In this document: piece by piece, positions 11,201 through 20,307 of the stretch
Layout of the letters: each line of letters opens with the position of its first letter
How positions within the stretch are numbered: the stretch's first letter is position 1
From: Cristatella mucedo
Lineage: Eukaryota; Bryozoa; Phylactolaemata; Cristatellidae
Assembly: GCA_009760855.2 (NCBI GenBank)
Contig: WPIO01000106.1
Coordinates: 1 to 64,000 of the forward strand
Direction of reading: 5' to 3'
Length of the DNA stretch: 64,000 bases
The notes under the pieces: model-generated
Databases searched by the model: none
What the model was told of the DNA's origin: nothing
Seen by the model: the letters and a program-made list of their open reading frames with translations, nothing else
Made by a program: the position numbers and the translations under genes

Positions 11201-14200
11201 CCGGTCCTGCACGAATGAGCACGGCCTGTTTCCTGCCGTCGTCGAGCTCGGACTTCCCGCTGCTGCTGCTGCTGCTGTGCCGCTGATGGGCGGCAGCCGC
11301 CGCTGCGCTTTGCCTTTGTCGCAGGCTCACAAGCTGATACACAGCGGCAACAAGCCAGTCTTCCAGTGCGACCTGTGTCCGACCACATGCGGCCGCAAGA
11401 CGGACCTAAAAATACACATACAGAAGCTGCACACGAGCGATCGGCCGCTGCAGTGCAAGAAGTGCTCCAAGTACTTCCCTGACCGCTACACGTACAAGCT
11501 GCACCTCAAGTCACACGATGGCGAGAAGTGCTTCAAGTGCGGTGAGAGTGCACACTTCCGGCGCCAACGCCTCTGCCGCCAGCGCCTGCTGCTGCCGAGA
11601 CAACGATCCACCATCGCCCGGTCCTGCTGCAGTGGAGCCGGCGATCGAAGTCTCGCGAGACTGCCCCGCCCCTCCCGAAAGATGCTGCGCACGCCTCGCC
11701 GCCGAAGGAGCACGCGCCTCTCGCGCGCGGATTCTGTGCGCAGCTGCTTATGCAGCTGCTCTCGTCGTCAGGACTGTGCGCCTACGCCGCGCTGTCCGAG
11801 CGACATCTGCAGACGCACATCCTGACGCAGCACAACCAGGAGAAGCCGTACGAGTGCTCTGAGTGTTCCGAGGCGTTCCGCTACCGCCAGCTGCTGCGCC
11901 GCCACAAGATCTTCCTGCACGGCACCGAGGACTTCCGGCCCAAGGACAAGCAGTTCGGCTGCGGCGAATGCGGCAAGGCCTTCGTACTCGAAGGCAAGTA
12001 CAAAGAGCGCTGCCGGCAGGTCTCGACGTCGTGACGTCGTGGCTTGGCGAGAAGCTCTGGCAGCAGCAGCTTGAGGGCCAAACAAGAACTAGGATGCCGT
12101 TTTCGTGTCCCTGAGAATTAAGCCAGCAAGCTCCCGGAGGAAAGTGATCGCCACCGAGTCACCCATTTCCACCGACAAAGAAGACAGAGAGATAGAGAGG
12201 AAAAGAGAGAGACAGGAGAAGGAGCCTGACCTTGACTTACCTGACCTAGGAGCAGGCAAGCAGAGACAGGAGAAACCAGAGAAGTCATTCGGAGCGGTGC
12301 GGGCCCACACGTGGCCTTACCTTACCTTGCCCACACGTGGTCGGCTCTTGGCCCTCGCGAGTCTCTGCACCCACCCTCGGTAATAATAACAATAATAATA
12401 ATAATAATGCACTTGATGAAGCGCCCTCAGAGAACTCAATCTCTTTCTAGGCGCTTTAGATTTGCTGCAAAGGGAAATGCAATTGAATGGTGAGTAATAT
12501 CATGCTTGATAAACAAACAAAATGAATAACATGGTTAGGGGTGACATGCACAGGGTCAGCATGCATGTGTGGTTAGTGGCAGCATGCACAGTGTCAGCAC
12601 GCATAAGCACATCAAGGACGAATTACGGGGACCCACTAAATGCTGTCCTAAATAGGTGTTTTTAAATTCTTTTAAAATGTGGTCAGGTCAGGGGATGTTC
12701 TGATGCAAGTCGGGAGGGAGTTCCAGGCTTTGGGAGCATACGAACTAAATGCACGGTCTCCAAATGATTTGAGGTTTGTACATGGTTATTGTTGACTGTT
12801 GAATTCCGAAAAGCGGGTGGCACGATGCTTGGCCTGGTGGGGGAGTAGATCTGAGAGATAGGCTGGAGCCAAAGAATGAAGCGACCTAAAAGTGAGCGAC
12901 AAAACCTTGAATTCGATCCATTGCTTGACCGGTAGCCAGTGCAGGTCGGCGAGAAGTGGTGTGCTGTGGCAACTGCGCTGCTCACGACAGACAAGCCTAG
13001 CTGCGGAGTTTTGCACCGTCACTAATCACCTGATTGCACATGCCGGTAGGCCAGCAAGCAGTGAGTTACAGAAGACAAGACGGGATGTCACAAATAAATG
13101 GACCAACTTAGACGTGGTATCCTTATTTAAATAAGCCCGAATTTTAGCAATGTTGTGTAGCTGAAAGTAGGCAGACTTGACTGTGGAGCTGATGTGATCG
13201 TCTAACAAGAGGTCACTTTGGAACATGACACCTAGATTTCGAGCTGATTCAACAGGAGATATGCTGGCAGAGCCAATTTTGAGTTTGTTTCATCATCGGT
13301 TTGTAAGTTAGTTTTATCATCGTTTAGTTTTAGAAAATTTGCTGCCATCCATGTGCAGATGTCATCAATGCATGCAGCAAGTGAGTTGAGAGAATTTGAA
13401 GTGCTCGAAGGCTGGGGGGGATCAGCGCAAAGGTACAACTGAGTGTCATCCGCATAGAAGTGAAAGCCTAGATTGTGTTTGGCAATCACATCAGCAAGAG
13501 GGAGAATATAAACCGTGAAAAGAACCGGACCTAGCACAGAGCCCTGAGGTACCCCTTATTTCAGAGGTACCTCGGATGATCTTTGTCCATTCACGTCAAT
13601 ACTCTCTAGTCTCCCACTGAGATATGACCTGAACCATTGCAGAGCAGTGCCAGTGATGCCCAGGCGAGATGAGAGGCGCTCTAGAAGAACTTTGTGATCG
13701 ATAGTATCAAAAGCTGCCGAAAGATCGAGCAAAACAAGCAGAGACACTCCACCCATGTCTGCATTGCTAAGTAGGTCGTTGTTTGCCCTAAGCAATGCTG
13801 ACTCTGTGGAGTGATTAGCTCTAAAGCCAGACTGGAACTTACTCGCAAGGTTTGAAGTTTCGATGACGTTTCACGTGGTCGTGGTGCAGGCTTTTCAACT
13901 GCACCAGCTCGGTGCCACGTCGGCTGCCTTGGGCAGATTGCAGCTCTTGTCTGTTTGGAGCTCCCTAACAATGCAGCGGTCGCTTACTCGGCTGCTGCTG
14001 CTGCCACTTCCACAAGTCTGCTGTGACTGCTGCAACCTTCCACGATGTTGAGTGTCTGCCTGCCTACTGCTGCATACTGATTGTCCCCCCCCCCCCGTCG
14101 CTCTGCCAGATAACTTTCAGAGGCATCAGCTGTACCACGACCCAGATGCCGAGTGCTACAACAATGATGAATTCCTCACCGAGCTGGAGGCAATAGACGA

Positions 14201-17200
14201 GATTGGCGAGACATTCGACGACGAGGACGAGCCGACTATGGACAGCACAGTGGAAGCCGACGGCTTGACACAGTACGGTGCAGTGCTCGGATTGGATCGG
14301 ATTTGCCACGGCCGCCATGCTAAGCAGTCGGGGGAAGGAGGTCCTTGCGTGCTCGCCCGCGCGCGTGGGTGCTGCTCCCTGCCGCCCCGGGCCCCCCCCC
14401 CCCCGTCGGTGCAGTTGAAAAGCCAGCGCCACCTGCTCCACGACCACGTGGCTCTGTCACGTGGCAGGAAGCTGCATCGCCCGAACAAAGGGGCGGAGCG
14501 GCAGCTCATGTCACCCGAGCTGCCGCCCGAGAACGTGATGATGCGACGCATCGTGAGGGACGTCGGCGGCCATCGGGTCGTTGTCCTGGAAGCGGGGCCT
14601 GCTTCAGCCCTGCTCAGTTCCCCGGACGGGGGCGCCGAAGGGAACCGCGCGAGCATGGCGCAGCACGCGGCGTTGGCGGCGGCGGCAGCATCGCCTGCTC
14701 GCGCAACACGCAGCTGCAGCAGGTGAGCAACTCGCCGACGGAGCGGCACACTTCCCAGTCGGCGAGCGTGCCGCTCCGTCGCCTCACGTTGCCTGGCTAG
14801 CCGCCGCCGTGCCGCTCTCTCTCCTCCATGGATTCGCCCTGGCCTTACCTTGAACTTGCTTTGACCGAGTGACCTTTCACCAGCGAGTGCACGAGCTTGG
14901 GTTCGCTGTGCCACGAAGCAGCAGCACCGCGATCGCTCTCACTGACCTGCTCACGGACCCTGCAGCGAGCCTCTGCCACGGGGGCCCGGGGGCTCGCTGC
15001 ATGAAGCTTGCTTGCATGACAAACCAGCACTAGCCCCGGTGTGCAGCACGGCGCTGGCAGCAAGCGTGATGCCAGCGCCGTCGCTTGTCGTTCGAAGCAG
15101 ACGGCGGCGGCTTCCAAAATCCCACATGGGCTCGTTGTAGGCTCCCGCTGGACTATGCGTCGATAGCTCGCCAGAGCGCCATGGCCGCTGCTGCTGCCTC
15201 CGCCGCTGCCGGTGGTGGCCATGGCTCGGAGCTGCTAGCAGACAGCAGCGGCGGCGCCGTGCAGATGCTGTACAACATCGTGGGCTCGCAAGTAGACGAG
15301 CAGCAGCAGCAGCGTGGTACGGCAATGTTTGGCAGACGGTACCCATTTTCCCGGGCTACTTCCTCTGCTGGTCGCTAGGAGCTGCGCTCTCTCGTGTTTT
15401 GTTCTCGTGTCCTCGCCATGGTGCGTCTGCCGACAAGGAAGTGAAGGAGGGCTGGCAAGAAAGCATGCCCGACCGGAAGAAGTTTCTACTCGCCTTCTCT
15501 CTGCCCCCTCCCGAGCACGAAATGTCTTCCATTTTCAGTCGGCATTGCACTGCGCCGACATCAAAGGGAGATTTTTCAGTGTGTTAATTTTTTATTGAAC
15601 TTGTGGTAACGTTTGTAACTTACCACTGTACACTCAGAAGTAGCTAGTGGGCCGAGTCGACCGACCTAAGTCACGTGAGCGATGCAGAAGCTGGACTGTG
15701 TCGTCCTAATTGTTCCATCTCGAAGCAAATCAGCACAAACTAGTTAGATAGCAGTAAGTTTACCGTGCAATGTTGTGGTTTAAATTAGCTGCTGTAATCC
15801 ACTGCGACTGCCAGGCTCTGACAGTGAAGGCGTTTTGTGCTTGGGATATCTCCTTCGGGTGGGCACTTTTCCCTTTGTGACGTCTGCTCTCAATGAGTGT
15901 GCTACCGGAGTGCCTTTGGCAGGCCGAATTTCCAGCCTTTGTATATCCATTGTGCTCCGCCGAGTCGCTGATGGCTCAGCCGGCCAAAGATTGAAGGTTT
16001 TGTGTAAACTCTCGTTCGTCAAGCGCCAGCTAGTGGCTGGGCTAATGATAATAATGGTAATACAAATTCGACATTTGCATAGCACCATAAGAGAGCTAAA
16101 TCTCTTTATCGGATGCTATAAAGGGAGCATGCCAATTTTGGTTAAGTGATAACGTGCATGCGTGTCAGCATGAGTAAGCACACCGAGTGCAGTCCGTATG
16201 TACCCAGCAAAGGCTGTAGGTAAAGGAGCGTTTTTAGCTTCGTTTTAAATTTTGGCAACTCAAGGGATGTCGTGGTGTCAGTCGGGAGTGAGTTCCAGGC
16301 TTTAGGGAGCATGCGAATAAAAGGCATGGTCTCCAATGGATTTGAGGTTGGCTAGAGGCTCAGCTAAATGACTCGAGTCAAAAGAGCAGGTGGTACGATG
16401 CCTAGCCTGATTGGAAAGTAGGTCTGATATGTAGGCCGGAGCCAGAGAATGGAGGTAGGGAGGGAGCTAAGGTGAGTGATGGAACCTTGACGTCGATGTG
16501 ACATTTGATGGGGACCCAGTGCAGGTCGGCAAGACTTGCGAGTAGTGAGTTAAAAAAACCGAAATAATAATAATAATGCATTTGTGCGTTTGCTCTCAGA
16601 GAACTGAATCCTTTTCGAGGAATATTCACTGCATATACCAGATTGCCTGCCTGCGGTGTCCTTGGAATGTCGTTAACCTCCCAAGGCTCCCTGGGAGGTT
16701 CACAATTTTAGGCCAAGAATGAGCTCATTCCTTCTCTTTCCTACCCAGCTGCTGCCTCTGCTCCTGCTGATGCTGCCGCCTCCCGCTGCTCGGTATCAGC
16801 GTTTTGTCTGCCTCGTTTGGCAGCGTCGCAAGGTGGTGGCCACGTCGTCGCCATGCACATCCTGGAAGGCGGCTCTATGGGATGTGGCGGCTCGGGAGGC
16901 AAAGGTTCCTCTGCTGCCGCTTCGATGGCGCCCGTCGGCATCATGGCCGACGTCGGGCAGTCGCTGGCGAGCAACACGGATTGCGGCCAGCTGCTGTACG
17001 TTGGCAGCGGCGGCAGCAGCGGCGATGACTTGGTGAGTTTGCCCCGGCGGCCTTTGCTTCCGTCGGAGCCGCTTTTTCACGTGCGCCCTCCCTGGCTGTG
17101 TCCATGACCGAGCCGGCGAACGTCGAGGCGTCTGCAGATGTGTACCAGCGCATAGATAAAGATCAGTCGAGACTTCCTCCTGTGGGCCGACCTTGGCCTT

Positions 17201-20200
17201 GGTTTGCAATCCCCTCCCCCAGTGAGTCGTACCAAGGGATTTCTGCAATGTAGGCCTGAATCCTTGGCCTCGACAGGCTGTGTGTGGTGCCATTCTTAGG
17301 GCTGCGATAGCCCAGGAGGTAAAGGTGTTTGCTATTCACCACCACTCAGGGTCATGGGTTCGAGTCCTGCAGTGGGCGATTCTCTATTGCCAGCTGCAAC
17401 TGGTGGCGGTAGCCTTTAGGGCTCTCCTGCCGCTATGCAAATGAGGGCGTAAGTACGGCCATTTGAAATGTAGCTGTCCAACGGCTCATTCAGTTACGGT
17501 AGCAGTCGGAACTGAAGACTGGCTAGCCCAAGGGCTCGCTATCTTTGAAAGCTCTCTAATGGTCAATTTAGGCGATAAGCCCTCAAAGCCTCGAGCCCAC
17601 TGCCTCCTGTCCTCCCTCCCCCCTACTTTTACACGATTTTTAGCGTGGACGGTTTATAGTGAGCTGTCGAATGCGTGCAGAGCCTGCACACATTCGACAG
17701 CTCACACATTCAAATTCGAATCGATGAGCTCATCGATTCGCACGTCATCGAGATCGCACGTCTTCGAGATCGCACGTCTTCGAGATCGCACGTCTTCGAG
17801 ATCGCACGTCTTCGAGATCGCACGTCTTCGAGATCGCACGTCTTCGAGATCGCACGTCTTCGAGATCGCACGTCTTCGAGATCGCACGTCTTCGAGATCG
17901 CACGTCTTCGAGATCGCACGTCTTCGAGATCGCACGTCTTCGAGATCGCACGTCTTCGAGATCGCACGTCTTCGAGATCGCACGTCTTCGAGATCGCACG
18001 TCTTCGAGATCGCACGTCTTCGAGATCGCACGTCTTCGAGATCGCACGTCTTCGAGATCGCACGTCTTCGAGATCGCACGTCTTCGAGATCGCACGTCTT
18101 CGAGATCGCACGTCATCGAGATCGCATATCATCGAGATGTGATGTGATGCGAATCGATGATGGCGATCGAATGTGTGTGAGCTGACGATGTCGAATCGAT
18201 GAGCTCATCGATAGCTCGTCGATTCGTCGAGTGTTCTTGCAGCAGCAGCGATACCAACGGTCGGTTCGGCCGAGGTCGAGGTCGCCACGGGTTGCGGTCT
18301 TCCCCCTGCTGACAGCTGTCCGCCGTGCTGCTGCCAGTCTGACCCGGCGGCCTCCGTGCCAGTGCCGCCGTTTGCCGACAGCGCCGCCACTGCTCACGCC
18401 GAGCGCTTTCTTGCAGTCGATGGGGGTCGACGGCGGCTGCGTGGTGGACGTGGACCTGCAGGACGGCGGCACCGGCGGCCGTCTCGGCTCAGCTCCGCTG
18501 CTAGCCGAATCAGCCAGAATGTGCGCCACCGCTGCCATCGTGGGGTGCGCGCTCGCTCGCCGCCTGCTCCACGTGGTGCTACTTCCGTTCGTGCTGCTTG
18601 TGTTTGCCGTAGCTGCCGCTGTTCGCTGCTGCTGCCTGCCTGCTGGGCACGACACCTGACCGTGCACCTTTTTTCCTATTCGCAGGAAGCGTAAAGCCGG
18701 CGCACGCTCGCCGTCGTCGAGTCAGCACAAGATGGCAGCCATGGCAGAAGGTAGCCGACATGCGCCTGCCTGGCAGCGGTCTCAGGGATTGTTGTTGCTC
18801 TAAGGCCCAAAGTGTGACCTAGTCAGATAGCGCTGTTGAAGGCCAATTATTTAACCTTGCCTGTGATCGGTTGGCGGCTCGGTGCAAGCTCACGGTTCGG
18901 TCCCCTTAAAGAAGTTTCTGGTTGGCGGACGCTCCTGTCGTTTGCCTCCAGCCCTCCGGTAACCATTCCAGGGACTGTGACACTGTGACGTATGGGAGCG
19001 CTCAGTAGCCCTTCACCTCCGCAGCGTCTTGCGCTGGGGCTGGGGTTATATGTGGGCAGGTCTGCCAACCTTCGCACCGTAGAGCATGCGTGGAACAGGC
19101 TCTGTATTTGTATGAATAGCACATGCCTCAGCCGTCTAGGGATTGTCATAATAATAATAATGAAACATTTCTATGATGCACGAAGAGAGCTGAGTCCCTT
19201 TCTAGGCACATTGCATGTGTCTAGAAAGGAAGCACTTGTCCATTGTTTAATGATAATGCTGTCTGTGTGTATCACGTGCATCACGTGTTGCTGAATAGCA
19301 AACGGCTTTCGAGCACACGTGATGCTTTCTTTTTAGCTTCGAAAGCCAACTTGCAACTTGAGTAAAGTACTTTTTTTTAAGAACCCTCTGTAGCCTATTG
19401 TTTTTGCACGTGCCTCAGCAGGAAGTCCACCTAGTTTGGCGATGAGTTTCAGAAGAGGCAGGCCTACATAGCAGGCTCCTTACCTTGTGTGCTCGAACTA
19501 CGTCTATCCTAAATGAGAAGTCTTTACTTAAAAAAGAAGATTAAATTAGCTACCATTAGACCAGTGCTGCTTGTAGTACAGGTATACAGTACAGTACAGA
19601 TTTTTTTTTAGTTAGCTTCTCTGATGGCTTGTTCTAGCCTAGCCCTTGAAGCCACAGCATTTTGCTTAGGGCTTTTTAAATCCTGCCGCTTGACTGGCTG
19701 GTTATAAGGAGCATCATGTTTTAGTCAAATCCTCCTGTGGCGCACTCTGATGATAGCGGCTTTTGTCTTTGACCTTTTTTGTTGCTGCGTGTTTTGCTCT
19801 GCTTTAGTGCTCCAAAATGCGGCCTACGGATATGGGGCAGAGAATTATTTAGCCCCTCTGCAGTCTTTTCCCACAGTGTTATAGTAGCTGACAGGAATGA
19901 CGTGCCTAATTCTGAGCACGGCGACGACCAGCTGCTTTGTAACCTTGTGAGGCTACCTTCGTAGACAGGCAGGCAGGAGCCTGACTGTGGCCGCTTTTAA
20001 CCGCCATTACGTGTCACTACAATCTTAAGCTAGGAACAAGCAAGAAGTCGGGCCCTAAATTTTGCTTGCTCTGCTCTGATCGTGGTGCCTCTGTGGCTCT
20101 GCTTTTGTGTTTTCCAGCCGCGAGCTCTGTCGTTTTTCCTGAGCTACTGCGTGGACTGGGCCTCGGGACTTGATGAGTTTTTTGTTGCTATTTCTCAGAT

Positions 20201-20307
20201 CCATTATTTCCTATTAATTATTCGCTCTGTGTGCGTTGCTTCCAGACATTCGAGATGCAAAGAATGCCAAGCTGGACGAGTGCTTTTTCGATGAGGACGG
20301 CTTGTAG
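4553..20307 (+). CDS. CTCF: CTCF, 11-zinc-finger chromatin insulator protein (14 coding exons)
   Basis: CTCF is the nuclear sequence-specific DNA-binding protein that organises chromatin loops and insulators in bilaterians. Predicted coding exons are 4553-5237, 5512-5906, 6681-6980, 8226-8388, 9876-10052, 10178-10323, 11325-11541, 11772-11993, 14110-14722, 15141-15316, 16824-17032, 18417-18520, 18686-18750 and 20246-20307. Every junction keeps phase and the sum is 3,534 nt (about 1,177 residues; human CTCF is 727). Residues 1-460 are Gly/Ala/Ser-rich and end in an Asp/Glu run (about 430-452). Eleven fingers occupy about 465-778. Finger helices match human CTCF closely: TTSGELVRH (finger 3), VELSKLKRH (4), DTYKLKRH (5) and RFTQS (6). 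The C-terminal third is divergent, with a KRKAG basic patch and an acidic end (FFDEDGL). The ATG at 4553 is the first ATG after the acceptor at 4530 and has G at +4. The 14278-14414 interval (possible extra intron) and the 15141 acceptor are the weak points. Extra length lies outside the fingers. Confidence 0.9.
5512..5906 (+). CDS. CTCF: CTCF coding exon 2
   Basis: The acceptor gcatgttgcag ends at 5511 and the donor GACGAG|GTGAGG is at 5906/5907. With phase 1 entering, the frame is open for 131 codons ([13 protein letters not shown]...) and leaves in phase 0. The alternative acceptor at 5470 has the better pyrimidine tract but gives a stop within 20 codons. The encoded region is low complexity, rich in Ala, Gly and Gln. 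Confidence 0.72.
6681..6980 (+). CDS. CTCF: CTCF coding exon 3 (acidic region before the fingers)
   Basis: The acceptor ttcactgcag ends at 6680 and the donor GGCACG|GTGAGG is at 6980/6981. The exon is exactly 100 codons, phase 0 to 0. It begins [14 protein letters not shown] and contains a run of more than 20 Asp/Glu residues (nt about 6889-6950). Vertebrate CTCF also has an acidic stretch just before finger 1. Confidence 0.8.
7365..7519 (+). repeat. SINE-A copy in a CTCF intron
   Basis: Close match to the 3675 copy, including ggtctggctgaggtcgtggg and the tail ending in a TTA-repeat run. Confidence 0.85.
7530..8145 (+). mobile_element. LINE relic (L2/CR1-like C-terminus)
   Basis: Frame-broken translation contains [20 protein letters not shown] with WLPKS, matching the common LINE ending (LVCREPRSSHSTPLLTDLHWLP), then [18 protein letters not shown]. 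Several frames are needed. It lies in the CTCF intron before finger 1. Confidence 0.6.
8226..8388 (+). CDS. CTCF: CTCF exon 4: zinc fingers 1-2
   Basis: The acceptor ctttccttgcag ends at 8225 and the donor ACACCG|GTGAGC is at 8388/8389 (phase 1). It encodes finger 1 ([21 protein letters not shown], residues about 465-485, broken here only by the exon start) and finger 2 (CSVCDRAF, then TNHTNTH), joined by a SEDRPHK linker that parallels TDERPHK of human CTCF. Confidence 0.93.
8884..9022 (+). repeat. SINE-A copy
   Basis: Head ctctggtttggcccagtgg, box B ggctcgagctc, tail ggatagagatcaagttctct and gtgctatataaatga. A LINE-X 3' end follows at once. Confidence 0.82.
9023..9480 (+). mobile_element. 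LINE-X 3' end (L2/CR1-like)
   Basis: Contains aaagcctggaactccctccc and the conserved 3' UTR (tgtgcatgctgccactaacc) ending agcgcctagagagagattg and an ATT-repeat tail. The same tail recurs in many copies of the window. Confidence 0.8.
9876..10052 (+). CDS. CTCF: CTCF exon 5: zinc fingers 3-4
   Basis: The acceptor cgccaccacag ends at 9875 and the donor ACACCG|GTGAGA is at 10052/10053, phase 1 to 1. Finger 3 carries TTSGELVRH and finger 4 carries VELSKLKRH, nearly identical to the human DNA-contact helices. Finger 4 has four residues between its cysteines (CDEPGC) instead of the two in human CTCF. Confidence 0.94.
10178..10323 (+). CDS. CTCF: CTCF exon 6: zinc finger 5 and first half of finger 6
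   Basis: The acceptor is a CT-repeat pyrimidine tract ending gctgcag at 10177. The donor CTTAAG|GTGCGC is at 10323/10324 (phase 0). Finger 5 is [17 protein letters not shown], and finger 6 begins [15 protein letters not shown] and finishes in the next exon with AHKLIH. Splitting finger 6 before its histidines keeps C-x2-C-x12-H-x3-H spacing exactly. Confidence 0.94.
11325..11541 (+). CDS. CTCF: CTCF exon 7: end of finger 6, fingers 7-8, start of finger 9
   Basis: The acceptor ctttgtcgcag ends at 11324 and the donor AAGTGCG|GTGAGA is at 11541/11542 (phase 1). It encodes AHKLIH of finger 6, finger 7 ([17 protein letters not shown]), finger 8 ([21 protein letters not shown]) and the first cysteine of finger 9 (EKCFKC, like EKRFKC in human CTCF). 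Confidence 0.93.
11772..11993 (+). CDS. CTCF: CTCF exon 8: fingers 9-10, most of finger 11; GC donor
   Basis: The acceptor ctcgtcgtcag ends at 11771. With phase 1 entering, finger 9 reads C-G-L-C-AYA, aligning with C-D-Q-C-DYA of human CTCF. Finger 10 is [17 protein letters not shown]. Finger 11 starts [11 protein letters not shown] and stops before its histidines. The donor that restores finger 11 is a GC donor, GAAG|GCAAGT at 11993/11994; reading on past it gives a stop at 12033 and no histidine. Confidence 0.88.
12383..13862 (-). mobile_element. LINE-X, 5'-truncated copy with reverse transcriptase (L2/CR1-like)
   Basis: The minus strand encodes broken reverse transcriptase: [20 protein letters not shown] (13680-13760), [31 protein letters not shown], then [15 protein letters not shown] (13425-13470) with the catalytic YADD box. 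The C-terminal part gives [20 protein letters not shown] and HWLPVK. The 3' UTR ends in the agcgcctagaaagagattg-type tail and TTA repeats. Stops and frameshifts show it is dead. It lies in the CTCF intron between exons 8 and 9. Confidence 0.9.
14110..14722 (+). CDS. CTCF: CTCF exon 9: end of finger 11 and basic C-terminal region
   Basis: The acceptor tctgccag ends at 14109 after a C-rich tract. The first bases complete [10 protein letters not shown], placing finger 11 histidines at the right spacing. One frame stays open to the donor AGCAG|GTGAGC at 14722/14723 (phase 2), through an acidic stretch (ETFDDEDEP) and a basic stretch ([11 protein letters not shown]). A C-run and gtgcag at 14390-14414 look like an acceptor, so an intron may split this exon. 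Removing 14283-14414 or 14250-14414 keeps frame but uses weak donors. Confidence 0.72.
15141..15316 (+). CDS. CTCF: CTCF coding exon 10
   Basis: With phase 2 entering and the acceptor tcgttgtag ending at 15140, the frame reads [12 protein letters not shown], an Ala-rich stretch and [16 protein letters not shown], then leaves in phase 1 at CGTG|GTACGG (15316/15317). Alternative acceptors ending at 15075 or 15174 would fit another reading of exon 9. No domain is recognised. Confidence 0.55.
16020..16625 (-). mobile_element. LINE-X 3' relic
   Basis: Minus-strand [20 protein letters not shown] and the conserved 3' UTR with the tail near 16050. Further partial sequence runs to a second tail-like motif at 16565-16620. 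In a CTCF intron. Confidence 0.7.
16824..17032 (+). CDS. CTCF: CTCF coding exon 11
   Basis: The acceptor cctcgtttggcag ends at 16823 and the donor GACTTG|GTGAGT is at 17032/17033, phase 1 to 0. It encodes [20 protein letters not shown] followed by Gly/Ser-rich sequence. Its codons are mostly GC-ending, like the finger exons. No domain is recognised. Confidence 0.65.
17299..17452 (+). repeat. SINE-B copy
   Basis: ggttcgagtcctgcagtggg marks box B; ctgcaactggtggcggtagcc and ctgccgctatgcaaa mark the body and tail. Confidence 0.8.
17640..18235. repeat. 16-bp minisatellite inside nested inverted repeats
   Basis: About 22 near-identical copies of gcacgtcttcgagatc run from about 17753 to 18111; the edge copies have catcgag instead of cttcgag. 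The left flank has an inverted repeat (gtgagctgtcgaatg at 17660-17674 with cattcgacagctcac) and the palindrome aatcgatgagctcatcgatt (about 17717-17737). The right flank repeats these in inverse order (gaatgtgtgtgagctgac..., then atcgatgagctcatcgat). Because 16 is not a multiple of 3, all frames are open; the ORFs are artefacts. The form suggests a fold-back or non-autonomous transposon. It lies in a CTCF intron. Confidence 0.9.
18417..18520 (+). CDS. CTCF: CTCF coding exon 12
   Basis: The acceptor gctttcttgcag ends at 18416 and the donor AGAAT|GTGCGC is at 18520/18521, phase 0 to 2. It encodes [20 protein letters not shown] and a short Ala/Leu-rich stretch. The donor resembles the GTGCGC donor after finger 6 at 10324. 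An alternative acceptor lies at 18232. Confidence 0.6.
18686..18750 (+). CDS. CTCF: CTCF coding exon 13, basic patch
   Basis: The acceptor tttcctattcgcag ends at 18685 and the donor AGAAG|GTAGCC is at 18750/18751. It encodes [15 protein letters not shown], a plausible nuclear localisation signal with a serine cluster, and leaves in phase 1. The size and phase fit the neighbouring predicted exons. Confidence 0.65.
19146..19290 (-). mobile_element. LINE-X 3' tail fragment
   Basis: TAA-repeat run followed by agagagctgagtccctttct with the 3' UTR remnant tcacgtgttgc. In the last CTCF intron. Confidence 0.65.
20246..20307 (+). CDS. CTCF: CTCF last coding exon
   Basis: The acceptor gttgcttccag ends at 20245. 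Twenty codons follow, ending [12 protein letters not shown] and a TAG stop at 20305-20307. The acidic end is consistent with the C-terminus of a transcription factor. No AATAAA is visible within several hundred bases, so the 3' end of the mRNA is not placed. Confidence 0.65.

Noticed and set aside
11994-12034. Read-through end of CTCF at [11 protein letters not shown] and a stop
   Set aside because: This would leave finger 11 without its histidines, while the GC-donor splice rebuilds the finger exactly.
14415-14722. Alternative frame of CTCF exon 9 ([14 protein letters not shown]...)
   Set aside because: It would fit the TACG|GTGCAG donor phase, but its codons lack the GC-ending bias of the gene and it needs a different acceptor near 15075 or 15174. 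Kept as an isoform possibility only.
17753-18111. CRISPR-like array
   Set aside because: The 16-bp units abut with no spacers, and the genome is eukaryotic.
17463-18185. Long open frames of an [16 protein letters not shown] repeat on both strands
   Set aside because: They are the 16-bp minisatellite read in every frame; period 16 is not a multiple of 3, so all frames stay open by chance of composition.
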